Assembly: GCF_000385135.1 (NCBI RefSeq)
Contig: NZ_ARQM01000017.1
Coordinates: 62,001-126,000 of the forward strand
Direction: 5' to 3'
Source of the DNA: Promicromonospora sukumoe 327MFSha3.1
Lineage (GTDB): Bacteria > Actinomycetota > Actinomycetes > Actinomycetales > Cellulomonadaceae
DNA length: 64,000 bases
The position numbers were made by a program, and so were the translations under genes. Of the stretch, positions 9,110 to 17,110 are shown piece by piece. The notes beneath the pieces are model-generated. The model ran no database searches. It was not told the DNA's origin and saw only the letters and a list, made by a program, of their open reading frames with translations. How positions within the stretch are numbered: position 1 is the first letter of the stretch; the number at the start of each line of letters is the position of its first letter.

Positions 9110-9973
9110 ATGGACTCTGCGACCGTGCACCGGATCCTCGTCACGGGTTCCGCCGACGGACTGGGCCGCCTCGCGGCCGACGCGCTCCTGACCGAGGGGC
9201 ACGAGGTGGTCGTGCACGCACGCAACCCGGACCGGGCGGAGGCCCTGCGGCCGCTGGTCGACCGTGGCGCCCATCTCGTGGTGGCGGACCTCGGCGAGCG
9301 GGACGCCGTCCGCGACCTCGCCGTGCGCCTGGCCGACGACGCCGCCCAACTGGACGCGGTGATCCACAACGCCGGGGTGTGGAACGGCCGGGCGGTCATG
9401 CCGGTCAACATCGTGGCCCCGTACCTGCTCACCGCCTTGCTGCCGGGCCCGCGCCGGCTCGTGTACCTGAGCAGCGGCTCGCACTACAGCGGCCGCCCGG
9501 TGCTCGACGACGTCGACTGGCGGGGGCGGAAGCCGGGCTCGTACGGCGACAGCAAGCTGTACGTCACGGCCCTGGCGGCCGCCGTCGCGCGCCTGCGGCC
9601 GGGCGTGCTGAGCAACGCCGTCGACCCCGGGTGGGTGCCCACGCGCATGGGCGGGGCGGGCGCGCCGGACGATCTGGAGCTGGGCCACCGCACGCAGGAG
9701 TGGCTGGCGACGAGTGACGACCCGGAGGCGCTGACGACCGGTGGCTACTGGTACCACCGGGAGCTGCAGGAGCCGCATTCGGCGGCGCTGGATGTGGGGT
9801 TCCAGAACCGGCTGCTGGAGCGTTGGAGAGGGAGACCGGGGTCGCGATCGAGTGAGGTCTCGACATCGGTCGGCGGCGGGTGCCATCAGGCGGGTTCAGC
9901 CTCGATGCGGGCAGCGATACCGAAGTCGTCCAGGTCGGCGAGAAGCTTTCGTGCCTCTCGTTCTTCCACATGA
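9110..9973 (+). CDS. Short-chain dehydrogenase/reductase with probable 3' frameshift
   Basis: Rossmann-fold oxidoreductase. Cofactor motif ILVTGSADGLGR (G-x3-G-x-G), N-A-G in VIHNAGVW, catalytic Ser in YLSSGSHYSG, and the Y-x3-K motif in SYGDSKLY, which binds NAD(P)H. As read, the frame runs to 9973 and 88 bp into the convergent gene, ending in 50 residues of Ser/Arg-rich sequence unlike the family. If one base were restored near 9821-9823, the frame would continue LERETGVAIE and stop at 9853-9855, a normal SDR ending, 30 bp clear of the next gene. TACGAT lies 7 nt before the ATG, so the mRNA is probably leaderless. Substrate unknown. Confidence 0.8.
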   Translation: MDSATVHRILVTGSADGLGRLAADALLTEGHEVVVHARNPDRAEALRPLVDRGAHLVVADLGERDAVRDLAVRLADDAAQLDAVIHNAGVWNGRAVMPVNIVAPYLLTALLPGPRRLVYLSSGSHYSGRPVLDDVDWRGRKPGSYGDSKLYVTALAAAVARLRPGVLSNAVDPGWVPTRMGGAGAPDDLELGHRTQEWLATSDDPEALTTGGYWYHRELQEPHSAALDVGFQNRLLERWRGRPGSRSSEVSTSVGGGCHQAGSASMRAAIPKSSRSARSFRASRSST

Positions 9974-10341
9974 ACGAACAACGGCGAACCTGCGGTCAGA
10001 TCAGCCGTCTCGACGTCCTTCGCTGACGCGCCGCGGGTAACCAAGATCAGTTCGGTCAGCCCTCGCGTGCCTCCGGCCGGTTCGGCATCGAGATAGACGG
10101 CGAACCCGGGGTTGGATCCGCGGTCGACCGGGACGGGTAGCCCCGATTCCACCTTCGGATAGAGAGCGTTCGCGGCAAGCCACACGAGCACCGGAACGAC
10201 GGCGACGAAGACCACGACACTCACGAGAAATGGCCAGCCGGGGTCGATCGCCATGTAGATGATCCCGGCGGCGACCACCAAGAGGATCGTGAGACCTCGC
10301 CGGGCGTACTCACTGTTCGTTCCGCTTTCCGTCCCGGCCAT
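9886..10341 (-). CDS. Small two-helix membrane protein (151 aa)
   Basis: Uncharacterised. Two membrane helices at about residues 15-34 (GLTILLVVAAGIIYMAI) and 38-58 (FLVSVVVFVAVVPVLVWLA) are followed by a soluble domain of about 90 residues ending PLFVHVEEREARKLLADLDD. A decayed copy of this last segment lies at 12288-12398. The gene is convergent with the dehydrogenase and divergent from the next hypothetical gene. No function can be inferred. Confidence 0.65.
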   Translation of the reverse strand: MAGTESGTNSEYARRGLTILLVVAAGIIYMAIDPGWPFLVSVVVFVAVVPVLVWLAANALYPKVESGLPVPVDRGSNPGFAVYLDAEPAGGTRGLTELILVTRGASAKDVETADLTAGSPLFVHVEEREARKLLADLDDFGIAARIEAEPA

Positions 10342-10510
10342 CCCATGGAACCTAGTGAGCGGATCAGATCGGGGACAAGCGGCTCCCGGATGAAGGAGCG
10401 GGTGAACCGAATCGCCCGGCCGGGTGCCGTCCGACCTGATGTCGCCCCTGGTCGCCGTGGGAGACTCCCCCGTGCGCTACGCAACCGTGGAGTCGTCCGA
10501 CGGCGGGACG

Positions 10511-11290
10511 ATGACCGACATCCGCCCCTACCTCGCATGGCTCGACGAGCATGCAGAGGAACTGCCACCGGGCGCCCGGGCGTTCGCACTCCACCCGGAG
10601 CACTACGACTTCTCCCATCAGTGGTGCCCGCGCAGCGCGTCGTTCGACCGCATGTCCACCCGGCACACCGACGACGGCGTCGAGGTCACCCTGGTCCTGG
10701 CCGCGTGGGGCGGCGCACCGCCGGAGTTCGTCGTGCGGTACCACGGTGTGTCCCACGTCGAGGTGGACGGCGACCAGGATGACGACATGCGCTCGAACCT
10801 CATGGCCGACGAGCTGCTGCCGCACGCCGACGGCGTGAGCCACGAGCTGGAGTTCACCAACCGCACCATCACCGTGATCGCACGCGACCTGACGGCGGGG
10901 TGGCGCGGCGAGCCCGGACCGGAGAGTCCTCGCGATCCCGGCGACGGGAATGGCGAGACGAACCTCGCGACGCTGGTCTGGCATCTCCAGCATCGACCCC
11001 GCATGTTCGTCATGGACGACTCGTTCGCCACGCTCGCCGCGTTCGTCGGCGGCTTCGACTGGGCCCGAGATCGACTGCTGCGTGACTTCTCGCGTTGGCT
11101 CCACGACCGGCTCGGGACCTGCGGTCCCAATATCGTCTGGGAGCGCCACATCGTGGAGGCGGTCGTTCCGCCCGTGCGGCAGGACGTCAGGCAGCGCGAC
11201 CTGACCGCGGAGGAGGACACCGCGGCGTGCGCGCTCGCCCTGGACCTGCTCAGCACGTACCTCGCCGAGCGCGGCGAGGTCGCGGAGTGA
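10511..11290 (+). CDS. Uncharacterised protein (259 aa), immunity-protein-like context
   Basis: Soluble, acidic protein without a recognised named domain. The N-terminal half is beta-rich with conserved-looking DFSHQWCPRSASFDRM, and the C-terminal half contains RPRMFVMDDSFATLAAFVGG followed by RDFSRWLHDRLG. Segments of the second type (a helix preceded by a Met-Phe-x3-Asp strand) recur in actinobacterial hypotheticals near toxin or immunity genes, which is the only functional hint. The in-frame GTG at 10424 would add 29 residues. I prefer the ATG at 10511 because MTDIRPYLAWLDEHA looks like a natural N terminus. The next gene starts 1 nt after its stop. Confidence 0.6.
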   Translation: MTDIRPYLAWLDEHAEELPPGARAFALHPEHYDFSHQWCPRSASFDRMSTRHTDDGVEVTLVLAAWGGAPPEFVVRYHGVSHVEVDGDQDDDMRSNLMADELLPHADGVSHELEFTNRTITVIARDLTAGWRGEPGPESPRDPGDGNGETNLATLVWHLQHRPRMFVMDDSFATLAAFVGGFDWARDRLLRDFSRWLHDRLGTCGPNIVWERHIVEAVVPPVRQDVRQRDLTAEEDTAACALALDLLSTYLAERGEVAE

Positions 11291-11291
11291 C

Positions 11292-11696
11292 GTGGGCGCG
11301 TTCAACTCGCTTGATGTGACGATCGACTGCCCGGCGTGCCAGATGACCGCACCGCGCGAGATTCAGTTCCGGTACGGCACGGTCTGGCAGTACCGCTATC
11401 GGCTGGGCGACGTCCTGCGCTGGGACCGCGACCATGTCGGGGACCCCGACGCGTCTGACGTCGTCGTCGATGGCTGGCTGTGCGAGTGCCCAGGCTGCGA
11501 CCACGAAGGACGGATCGCGGTCTACGTGCGCGAGAACGTGCTCACCGCGGTCGGCCCCGTCGAGGATGTGCCACAGCTCGCCGAGCTCGAGTGGCTGGCT
11601 CTGCCGCGCGAGCAGTCCGGCGAGCTCACGCCGCCGGCCGCGCCTTGGCACGGAGCAGACGACGACGGCGGCGGTCCCGGCGGATCAGCACCATGA
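11292..11696 (+). CDS. Zinc-ribbon-like hypothetical protein (134 aa)
   Basis: Small cytoplasmic protein with a probable four-Cys metal site: CPAC near residue 13 and CECPGC near residue 64, separated by a beta-rich stretch with IQFRYGTVWQYRYRLGD. Similar two-knuckle proteins are widespread and uncharacterised in actinobacteria. The start is GTG immediately after the stop of the previous gene, which suggests coupled translation. The last 70 bp overlap the convergent lipoprotein gene, and the Gly/Asp-rich tail is probably unstructured. Confidence 0.65.
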   Translation: MGAFNSLDVTIDCPACQMTAPREIQFRYGTVWQYRYRLGDVLRWDRDHVGDPDASDVVVDGWLCECPGCDHEGRIAVYVRENVLTAVGPVEDVPQLAELEWLALPREQSGELTPPAAPWHGADDDGGGPGGSAP

Positions 11697-12168
11697 CCGG
11701 CACCAGCGCGATCGCCCCGATCACGACGAAGACCGCGACAACACGAGATACCGTGCCGATGACGACCCCCGGTGGCGAGTGCTCCACCAACCCGTCGGGT
11801 CGTGGCCCGAACTCGCCTTTCAGCTCGGCGTAGGTGGCGGTGTCGACTTCGCCCTCGTACTCGACCAGGAGGTAGTCGAACTCCACCGGAAGCCTCTCCC
11901 ACACAGCCGTGGCGGCGATATCCCAGGCGGCTTCGCGGTCCATCGAGCCGCCGACCAGCACCACCTCGACGCGGTTCTCCGACACCTTCTGCGATTCGAA
12001 GAACCGGACCCACACCCCGGCGTCGTCGAACCCTTCGTCGAGGAGGCCTTGCTGCACCTGCCGCAGTTCCGTCCCGTAGGAGCAACCCGCGAGCGTGACG
12101 CCTGCGAGGGCGAGCCCGAGCACGAGGGCCAGCCATCGAACGATGCCCGACTGTGCTGCGCGACTCAT
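11626..12168 (-). CDS. Putative lipoprotein with C-terminal membrane helix (180 aa)
   Basis: The N-terminal signal sequence (WLALVLGLALAGVTLAGC) ends in a lipobox, with the lipid-modified Cys at about residue 29. An exported domain of about 100 residues follows (TELRQVQQGLLDEGFDDAGV onwards), then a second hydrophobic helix (VVAVFVVIGAIALVPVMVLI) and a short basic tail (RRDRRRRRLL) that would lie in the cytoplasm. The protein is therefore anchored at both ends at the outer face of the membrane. Function unknown. It overlaps the 3' end of the convergent zinc-ribbon gene by about 70 bp. Confidence 0.7.
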   Translation of the reverse strand: MSRAAQSGIVRWLALVLGLALAGVTLAGCSYGTELRQVQQGLLDEGFDDAGVWVRFFESQKVSENRVEVVLVGGSMDREAAWDIAATAVWERLPVEFDYLLVEYEGEVDTATYAELKGEFGPRPDGLVEHSPPGVVIGTVSRVVAVFVVIGAIALVPVMVLIRRDRRRRRLLRAKARPAA

Positions 12169-12287
12169 CCGCTGCCCCTTTGATCGGTGACCTGTTCATC
12201 GACCTCAGACGCGCTAGCCTGCGTTGATACCGATGCCCAGGACTCAACCAGCGACGCGTGAAGCCGGTCAATCAAACGACCCGGACT

Positions 12288-12443
12288 TCACCCGACGACG
12301 TCGGCGGGGATACCCAAATCCTCCAGCTCGGCAAGCGACTTTCGCGTCTCGCGTTCTTCTGCGTAGACGAATAACGGCGGACCTGCGGTCGGTTCAGCAG
12401 ACCACCACGGGGACAAGCAGCTCCAGGGTGAAGGAGCAGGTGA
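12288..12443 (-). pseudogene. Remnant duplicate of the 9886-10341 membrane-protein gene
   Basis: On the minus strand 12398-12288 encodes PLFVYAEERETRKSLAELED and a stop, a clear match to the C terminus of the intact protein (PLFVHVEEREARKLLADLDD). Directly upstream, 12409-12443 matches 10371-10405, the sequence before the intact gene, at about 85% or better. The start codon, both membrane helices and most of the soluble domain are missing between them. This is a duplicated copy that has lost its middle. Confidence 0.7.
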
Positions 12444-12447
12444 TCTG

Positions 12448-12999
12448 ATGGGACCCGTGGAACGCCCCCTCGACCGCCGAGCACTCAGCTACGGCGTCGT
12501 TGGCGACACCACCCCCGCGGACGAGAAGTGGCAGCCGCCCGCTGGACGGCGCGCCTACGAACACACGGTCCGCCTCGGCTCCGGAACCGACCTCTGGGAC
12601 GCATCCTCGGCAGCGGTCCTCTCCTGGGGCATCAAGACCCGCAGCGGGTTCGCCGTCGAACCGCCGCTCGAAGCAGGACGCAGCGCGCATCGAGGAGAGC
12701 GCTACTGGCTCGTCGCACGCATCGGGCCCTTCCGCGTACGGGAGCCCGTCCAGATCATCACGACGGTCTCGACCGACAACCGGGCCGCGCTTTCCTACGG
12801 CACCCTGGATGGCCATCCCGTCTCCGGCGAAGAAGCGTTCATCGTCCACCGGGACGACAACGGGACCGTCAGCCTCACGCTGCGCTCCCTCACGCACGCC
12901 GGCCGGGGCATGTGGCGTGGGCTCTTCCCGTTGATCCTGGTGGCTCAGCAAATCTATCGACGGCGGTACTTGCGCGCGCTCCGGCCCCAAGGTCAATAA
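12448..12999 (+). CDS. DUF1990 family protein (183 aa)
   Basis: Matches the actinobacterial and plant DUF1990 (UPF0548) family in length and motifs: an early LSYGVVGDT, then RLGSGTDLWDASSAAVLSWG, a central EPVQIITTVSTDNRAALSYG, and a C-terminal SLTLRSLTHAGRG followed by a hydrophobic helix. Biochemical function is unknown; the fold is probably a beta-barrel lipid- or small-molecule-binding type. GAAGGAG lies 12-18 nt upstream of the ATG, rather far. That upstream segment is shared with the region before the 10341 gene. Confidence 0.8.
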   Translation: MGPVERPLDRRALSYGVVGDTTPADEKWQPPAGRRAYEHTVRLGSGTDLWDASSAAVLSWGIKTRSGFAVEPPLEAGRSAHRGERYWLVARIGPFRVREPVQIITTVSTDNRAALSYGTLDGHPVSGEEAFIVHRDDNGTVSLTLRSLTHAGRGMWRGLFPLILVAQQIYRRRYLRALRPQGQ

Positions 13000-13020
13000 A
13001 CCAGCGCCTGTTGTCCGTGC

Positions 13021-13740
13021 CTACCTGTGCAACCTCAGCGCGAGAAAGACCGGCGCCGCACTCAGCTCCTCGTACTTCTTCGGGTCAACATCCTTCAGAG
13101 CCGGCAACGGCGTCGGCTCGACCATTCGATCCAGCGTGAAGCCGGCGGCCAAGAGCTCGTTCACAAGAGTGCTCATCGCCATGTGCTGGTACTCGATCAC
13201 TTCCGCGGGCTGCGACCCGATCTGTCGTCGAATCCACCGCTCGTCGAAGTAGGAACCGCCGAACCGCCCCCAGTCCGCGGTCGGATGCGTGCTGGAGACG
13301 ACCAGCCATCCACCGGGCCTGAGGACCCGCCGGACCTCGGCGAGGAATTCCTCCCGGCGAGAGATGTGATGGAGGACCAACGCGCAGAGCGCCCCGTCCA
13401 TCGATTCGTCGTCCAGGAAGTGCATGGGCTCTTCGAGGTTGTGCCGAACCACCGAAGAACCGTCGTACTCGGCCAGGCGAGCCCTGGCATGCGGCACCAA
13501 CGACTCGCTGCCTTCCACCCCGACGACGCTCGCGCCAGCGCCCGCGAGCGCCGCCGCGTAGTGGCCGGCACCGCAGCCCAGATCCACGATCTGCTGACCA
13601 CCAACCGGGCCGATCAGGTCGAGGACGGCGGGGCGATCGTGCAATGCGTTCAGGCCCGGACGGTCCGCCTTTGCCGCGAAGACCTCACCCGCAGCCCCGC
13701 CGTAGGACCTGTCATCTGTCCCAGTGCCTCTGATCCTCAC
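13021..13740 (-). CDS. Class I SAM-dependent methyltransferase
   Basis: 239-residue Rossmann-type methyltransferase of the Methyltransf_11 kind. Motif I is IVDLGCGAGHYAAAL (about 51-65), the acidic residue ending strand 2 is VVGVEGSE, and motifs III-V are GALCALVLHHI and LRPGGWLVVSS. It transfers a methyl group from S-adenosylmethionine to an unidentified small-molecule acceptor in the cytoplasm. The GTG start has GGGAG in good position. Convergent with DUF1990, divergent from the phosphatase gene, and not obviously part of a pathway. Confidence 0.88.
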   Translation of the reverse strand: MRIRGTGTDDRSYGGAAGEVFAAKADRPGLNALHDRPAVLDLIGPVGGQQIVDLGCGAGHYAAALAGAGASVVGVEGSESLVPHARARLAEYDGSSVVRHNLEEPMHFLDDESMDGALCALVLHHISRREEFLAEVRRVLRPGGWLVVSSTHPTADWGRFGGSYFDERWIRRQIGSQPAEVIEYQHMAMSTLVNELLAAGFTLDRMVEPTPLPALKDVDPKKYEELSAAPVFLALRLHR

Positions 13741-13895
13741 GATCGCTCCCGGTAGTAGTGGTCGAACCCCATTCGGTGCGCGCGGTCGTCGCCTGCCCGA
13801 CCCTACGTCGGGACGACCTCGGCAAGAGCCCTCGTGACCTCGGGTTTCGTAGGCTCAGAGGCCGAATCGCCCAGGTCCAGGCGGGAGCACACACC

Positions 13896-14495
13896 ATGAG
13901 CAATCGGGTCCGAATGTGGTGCCTCCGGCACGCCGAGTCCGAGAACGTCACCGCCGCAATCGCCGGCGCCCAGCCGAACGCGCCCCTGACCGCCCACGGA
14001 CATCAGCAAGCCCTCCGCGCCGCCCAGACCCTGGCGGCCGAGCCCGTCACCAACGTCTACTCCAGCACCGCCCTGCGCTCCCGCCAGACCGCACACCCCA
14101 TCGCCGCAGCACACAAGCTCCGGGTCCATCCGATACCCGAGCTCGTCGAGATCGGCATCGGGCAGCACGAAGGCAGCGGCGACCCCGCCGTCCGTGCACG
14201 CACCGCCGCCGTCCTCCGTGCCTGGGTCGTCGACGGCCACCTCCACGAGCGGGTCGCCGACGGCGAGACCGGCCACGACGTCCTCGGCCGGACGACGACC
14301 GCCCTTCAGCGCCTTGTCGAACGACACGAAGGCGAGACGGTCGCCATCGTCGGCCACGTCGCCAGCCTGACCCTCGCGCTGAGCCAGCTGTGCGCGCTCG
14401 GCGCCTCCGTGTGGGGTGTGCCGCTCCCCCACGCCGAGCCGTTCCTCGTCGAGTCGGACGGCGAGCGGTGGCACTGCTCCGCCTGGCCCGCGTAA
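13896..14495 (+). CDS. Histidine phosphatase (phosphoglycerate-mutase-like)
   Basis: 199-residue member of the histidine phosphatase superfamily. The catalytic motif is LRHAESE with His12, the second Arg lies in STALRSRQTAHP, the acidic residue in IGIGQHEG, and the second catalytic His in VAIVGHVASL. These enzymes remove phosphate through a phosphohistidine intermediate; the substrate here cannot be told. The start at 13896 (MSNRVRMWCLRHAES) has GGGAG upstream and puts the RHG motif at the usual position. Longer upstream readings are unlikely. Confidence 0.88.
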   Translation: MSNRVRMWCLRHAESENVTAAIAGAQPNAPLTAHGHQQALRAAQTLAAEPVTNVYSSTALRSRQTAHPIAAAHKLRVHPIPELVEIGIGQHEGSGDPAVRARTAAVLRAWVVDGHLHERVADGETGHDVLGRTTTALQRLVERHEGETVAIVGHVASLTLALSQLCALGASVWGVPLPHAEPFLVESDGERWHCSAWPA

Positions 14496-14648
14496 CCACA
14501 CTTCTGGGCCCATGGACCCACCGTCGGGTGAAGAACTGGCGTTCACCCCGGTTTCACCCGTTAGGGTGACCGGCATTGCCAGTCCGTGACCGCGCTCACA
14601 GGTCGCTTCCGATGCGCGGGTCCGAACAACCACATCCAGGAGCAACGT

Positions 14649-16199
14649 ATGAGCTTTGCCGATTCCATCGGCACCGTGAACGAGCTGATCTGGTCGATCC
14701 CGCTGATCGCCCTGTGTCTCCTCGCCGGTCTGTACTTCTCCCTCCGCACCGGTTTCCTCCAGGTGCGCCACATCCCCGACATGGTCGCCCAGCTCAAGAA
14801 GGGCGAGAAGTCCGAGGACGGGACATCGTCCTTCCAGTCCCTGATGATGTCGCTGGCCGGTCGCGTGGGCGTGGGGAACATCGCCGGCGTCGCGACGGCG
14901 ATCGCCTTCGGCGGTCCCGGCGCCGTCTTCTGGATGTGGACCTCCGCGTTCCTGGGCGCCGCCACGTCGTTCGTCGAGTGCACGCTCGGCCAGATCTACA
15001 AGGAGAAGGACCCGGACACCGGCGAGTACCGGGGTGGCCCGGCGTACTACTTCGAGAAGGCCTACAAGCACAAGGCCCGTGGCCTCTCGCTGGCCTACGG
15101 GATCCTCTTCGCGGTCGTCACCATCCTCGCGATGAGCTTCTTCCTTCCGGGTGTGCAGGCCAACGGCATGGCGTCGGCGATCGACACCGCGTGGGGCATC
15201 CCCACCTGGGTGACCGCCATCGGCCTGGTGATCCTGCTGGGCTTCATCGTCATTGGTGGCGTCAAGCGCATCGCGAACTTCGCGGTGGTCGTCGTCCCCG
15301 TGATGGCCCTGCTCTACATCCTCATCGCGGTCATCGTCTTCTTCGTCAACTTCACCGAGATCCCCCACGTGTTCGGGCTGATCTTCGGCAGCGCCTTCGG
15401 CGTCCAGCCGGTCTTCGGGGCGATCATCGGCCTCGCGATCAAGTGGGGCGTGCAGCGCGGCATCTACTCCAACGAGGCGGGCCAGGGCACCGGACCGCAC
15501 GCCGCCGCTGCCGCCGAGGTCTCGCACCCGGCCAAGCAGGGCTTCGCGCAGTCCTTCGCCGTGTACGTCGACACGCTGTTCGTCTGTTCTGCCACCGCGT
15601 TCATCATCATCTCGACGGGCATGTACAACACGTTCGCGGGCGAGGTCTGGCCGAGCGACGTGATCCAGGAGGGCAGCGGCGGGCTGAGCACCGACGTGGA
15701 GCCCGGACCCGGCTTCGTGCAGCAGGGCCTGGACTCGGTGTTCCCGGGCGCCGGCCCCACGTTCATCGCCATCGTGCTCGCGTTCTTCGTGTTCACCACG
15801 ATCGTCGCGTACTACTACATGGCCGAGACCAACCTGAACTACCTGACCCGCAAGATGACCAACCGCCTCGCGGCGCGCGCCATGCAGCGGGCGCTGCAGG
15901 CCCTGGTGCTGGTCTCGGTCGCCTACGGCGCCGTGACGACGGCGGGCGCGGCCTGGGGTCTCGGCGACATCGGTGTCGGCTCGATGGCCTGGCTGAACAT
16001 CGTCGGCATCCTGTTCCTCCAGGGTCCCGCGCTGAAGGCGCTCAAGGACTACCGCGAGCAGAAGAAGCGCGGGCTGGACCCGCAGTTCGACCCGCGACGG
16101 CTCGGCATCGAGAACGCGACGTTCTGGGAGGACCGCGCCGACGGCCGGCTCCGGAGCGGAGCCGACGAATCGGTGGCGACGCAGCGCGACCGCGACTGA
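14649..16199 (+). CDS. Alanine/glycine:cation symporter (AGCS family)
   Basis: 516-residue membrane transporter. It shows AGCS family hallmarks: YFSLRTGFLQVRHIPDM near the N terminus, RVGVGNIAGVATAIAFGGPG, FVECTLGQIYK and the NEAGQGTGPHAAAAA motif in the second half, with about eleven membrane helices. It imports alanine, glycine or related amino acids with sodium or protons. The ATG at 14649 is preceded by AGGAG with 6-nt spacing; the earlier in-frame ATG at 14586 has no such site. A strong hairpin follows 8 bp after the stop. It stands alone as a single-gene unit. Confidence 0.93.
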   Translation: MSFADSIGTVNELIWSIPLIALCLLAGLYFSLRTGFLQVRHIPDMVAQLKKGEKSEDGTSSFQSLMMSLAGRVGVGNIAGVATAIAFGGPGAVFWMWTSAFLGAATSFVECTLGQIYKEKDPDTGEYRGGPAYYFEKAYKHKARGLSLAYGILFAVVTILAMSFFLPGVQANGMASAIDTAWGIPTWVTAIGLVILLGFIVIGGVKRIANFAVVVVPVMALLYILIAVIVFFVNFTEIPHVFGLIFGSAFGVQPVFGAIIGLAIKWGVQRGIYSNEAGQGTGPHAAAAAEVSHPAKQGFAQSFAVYVDTLFVCSATAFIIISTGMYNTFAGEVWPSDVIQEGSGGLSTDVEPGPGFVQQGLDSVFPGAGPTFIAIVLAFFVFTTIVAYYYMAETNLNYLTRKMTNRLAARAMQRALQALVLVSVAYGAVTTAGAAWGLGDIGVGSMAWLNIVGILFLQGPALKALKDYREQKKRGLDPQFDPRRLGIENATFWEDRADGRLRSGADESVATQRDRD

Positions 16200-16207
16200 C
16201 TCGGACC

Positions 16208-16240
16208 GGCCCAGGCCAGAGAACGCTTCTGGCCTGGGCC
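16208..16240 (+). terminator. Hairpin terminator after AGCS symporter
   Basis: Perfect 13-bp stem (16208-16220 with 16228-16240), 7-nt loop, no U tract, 8 bp after the stop. It probably also serves the convergent DUF2625 gene. It shares CCCAGG-CAGAGA-type stem sequence with the tRNA terminator. Confidence 0.8.
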
Positions 16241-16278
16241 ATGCCCGTCGCGACGACGCCGCACGACCGCCGGCGCGA

Positions 16279-17034
16279 TCAGACCCGGTCGCTGAACTTC
16301 CCCAGCGCCCCCAGGTCGGCCCCGTCGATCTCCGCGGCGGTCGACCGCGCGAGCCCGACCAGCTCCGCCATCGGCACCACGGCCCTGCTGGTCGCGGCGA
16401 GGTCCTCGTGGGCCTCCTTGGACCAGAGCGGCGGGTAGAAGTTCAGGCCGCTGTCACCGCTCAGGTCGCGGGTCTCGGCCTCCCAGCCGTCCCACCGCAG
16501 CCCGTTGGTGAACTCCGCCAGGCCGCCGTCGAGCACCCACATGAGCCAGGCGGCGTACCCGGCCCCGAGCGCCTCCCACTGGAGAGTGTCCGGCGCGAGG
16601 TAGATCATCTCTCCGGGGTTGCCGGGTCGCCCGACGGCGGCGGGGTCGGCCCCGTTGAGCACGAAGGTTCCGCCGAGCACGTCGTGGGCGACGACGAGCC
16701 CCTGCCCCGGGGACCAGTCGGCGACGGGCGCCGGCGGGAAGTCGTTCACCACGGCCAGACCGGGCAGGCGAGCAGCCGGAAGCTCGCCGAACACATCCGG
16801 CGCCGGGCTCCCGTACACGCGCAGCCAGCCGTGGTCGATCAGCAGCCCGCCCGTGTGCACCACGACGGCGCCGAGAAAGGACTTCGTCGTGACCTGGAGC
16901 TGCTCGAGCGTGCGCCGGCTGGTCGCGTCGTCGGGCGCGAGCATCTCGACGGGGACCGCGGCCTGGGCCACGAGCCGCTGCAGCTCAGGCCAGGCGGGTT
17001 CCTGCGTGGCGGTCAGATTCTCGAACAGTCGCAC
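16279..17034 (-). CDS. DUF2625 family protein (251 aa)
   Basis: Matches the DUF2625 family: N-terminal helix with PAWPELQRLVAQAAVPVE, then LQVTTKSFLGAVVVHTGGLL, VYGSPAPDVFGELP, a central PGQGLVVAHDVLGGTFVLNG and LQWEALGAGYAAWLMWVLDG, all typical and co-linear. Soluble, cytoplasmic, function unknown. The GTG start at 17034 is supported by TACGAT (17041-17046) exactly 6 nt upstream, indicating a leaderless mRNA. A much longer open frame continues upstream but is out of character (Pro/Ser/Arg-rich) and antisense to the MFS gene. Confidence 0.85.
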   Translation of the reverse strand: MRLFENLTATQEPAWPELQRLVAQAAVPVEMLAPDDATSRRTLEQLQVTTKSFLGAVVVHTGGLLIDHGWLRVYGSPAPDVFGELPAARLPGLAVVNDFPPAPVADWSPGQGLVVAHDVLGGTFVLNGADPAAVGRPGNPGEMIYLAPDTLQWEALGAGYAAWLMWVLDGGLAEFTNGLRWDGWEAETRDLSGDSGLNFYPPLWSKEAHEDLAATSRAVVPMAELVGLARSTAAEIDGADLGALGKFSDRV

Positions 17035-17073
17035 CGCTCGATCGTAGTCGCGCGGCCCCCGGCAGCAGGCAGG

Positions 17074-17110
17074 TTGACCCTCGACCCGCTCGACCCTCCA
17101 GGGTCCAGCC
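17074..17110 (+). promoter_or_regulatory. MerR-type promoter of the MFS exporter gene
   Basis: The -35 TTGACC (17074-17079) and -10 CAGGGT (17099-17104) are separated by 19 bp, the over-long spacer typical of MerR-activated promoters, and the ATG follows 6 nt after the -10. The spacer contains CCCTCGACC, identical to half of the operator before the MerR gene at 18339. A perfect inverted repeat GACCCT-CC-AGGGTC spans 17092-17105. Confidence 0.65.

Noticed and set aside
1740-13740. An integrated element using tRNA-Gly as attachment site
   Set aside because: I found no integrase, no relaxase and no second copy of the tRNA 3' end in the window; only the gene content is suggestive.
14496-14648. 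A riboswitch before the alanine/glycine symporter
   Set aside because: The 153-bp leader has no paired glycine-riboswitch-like helices or conserved core that I can recognise.
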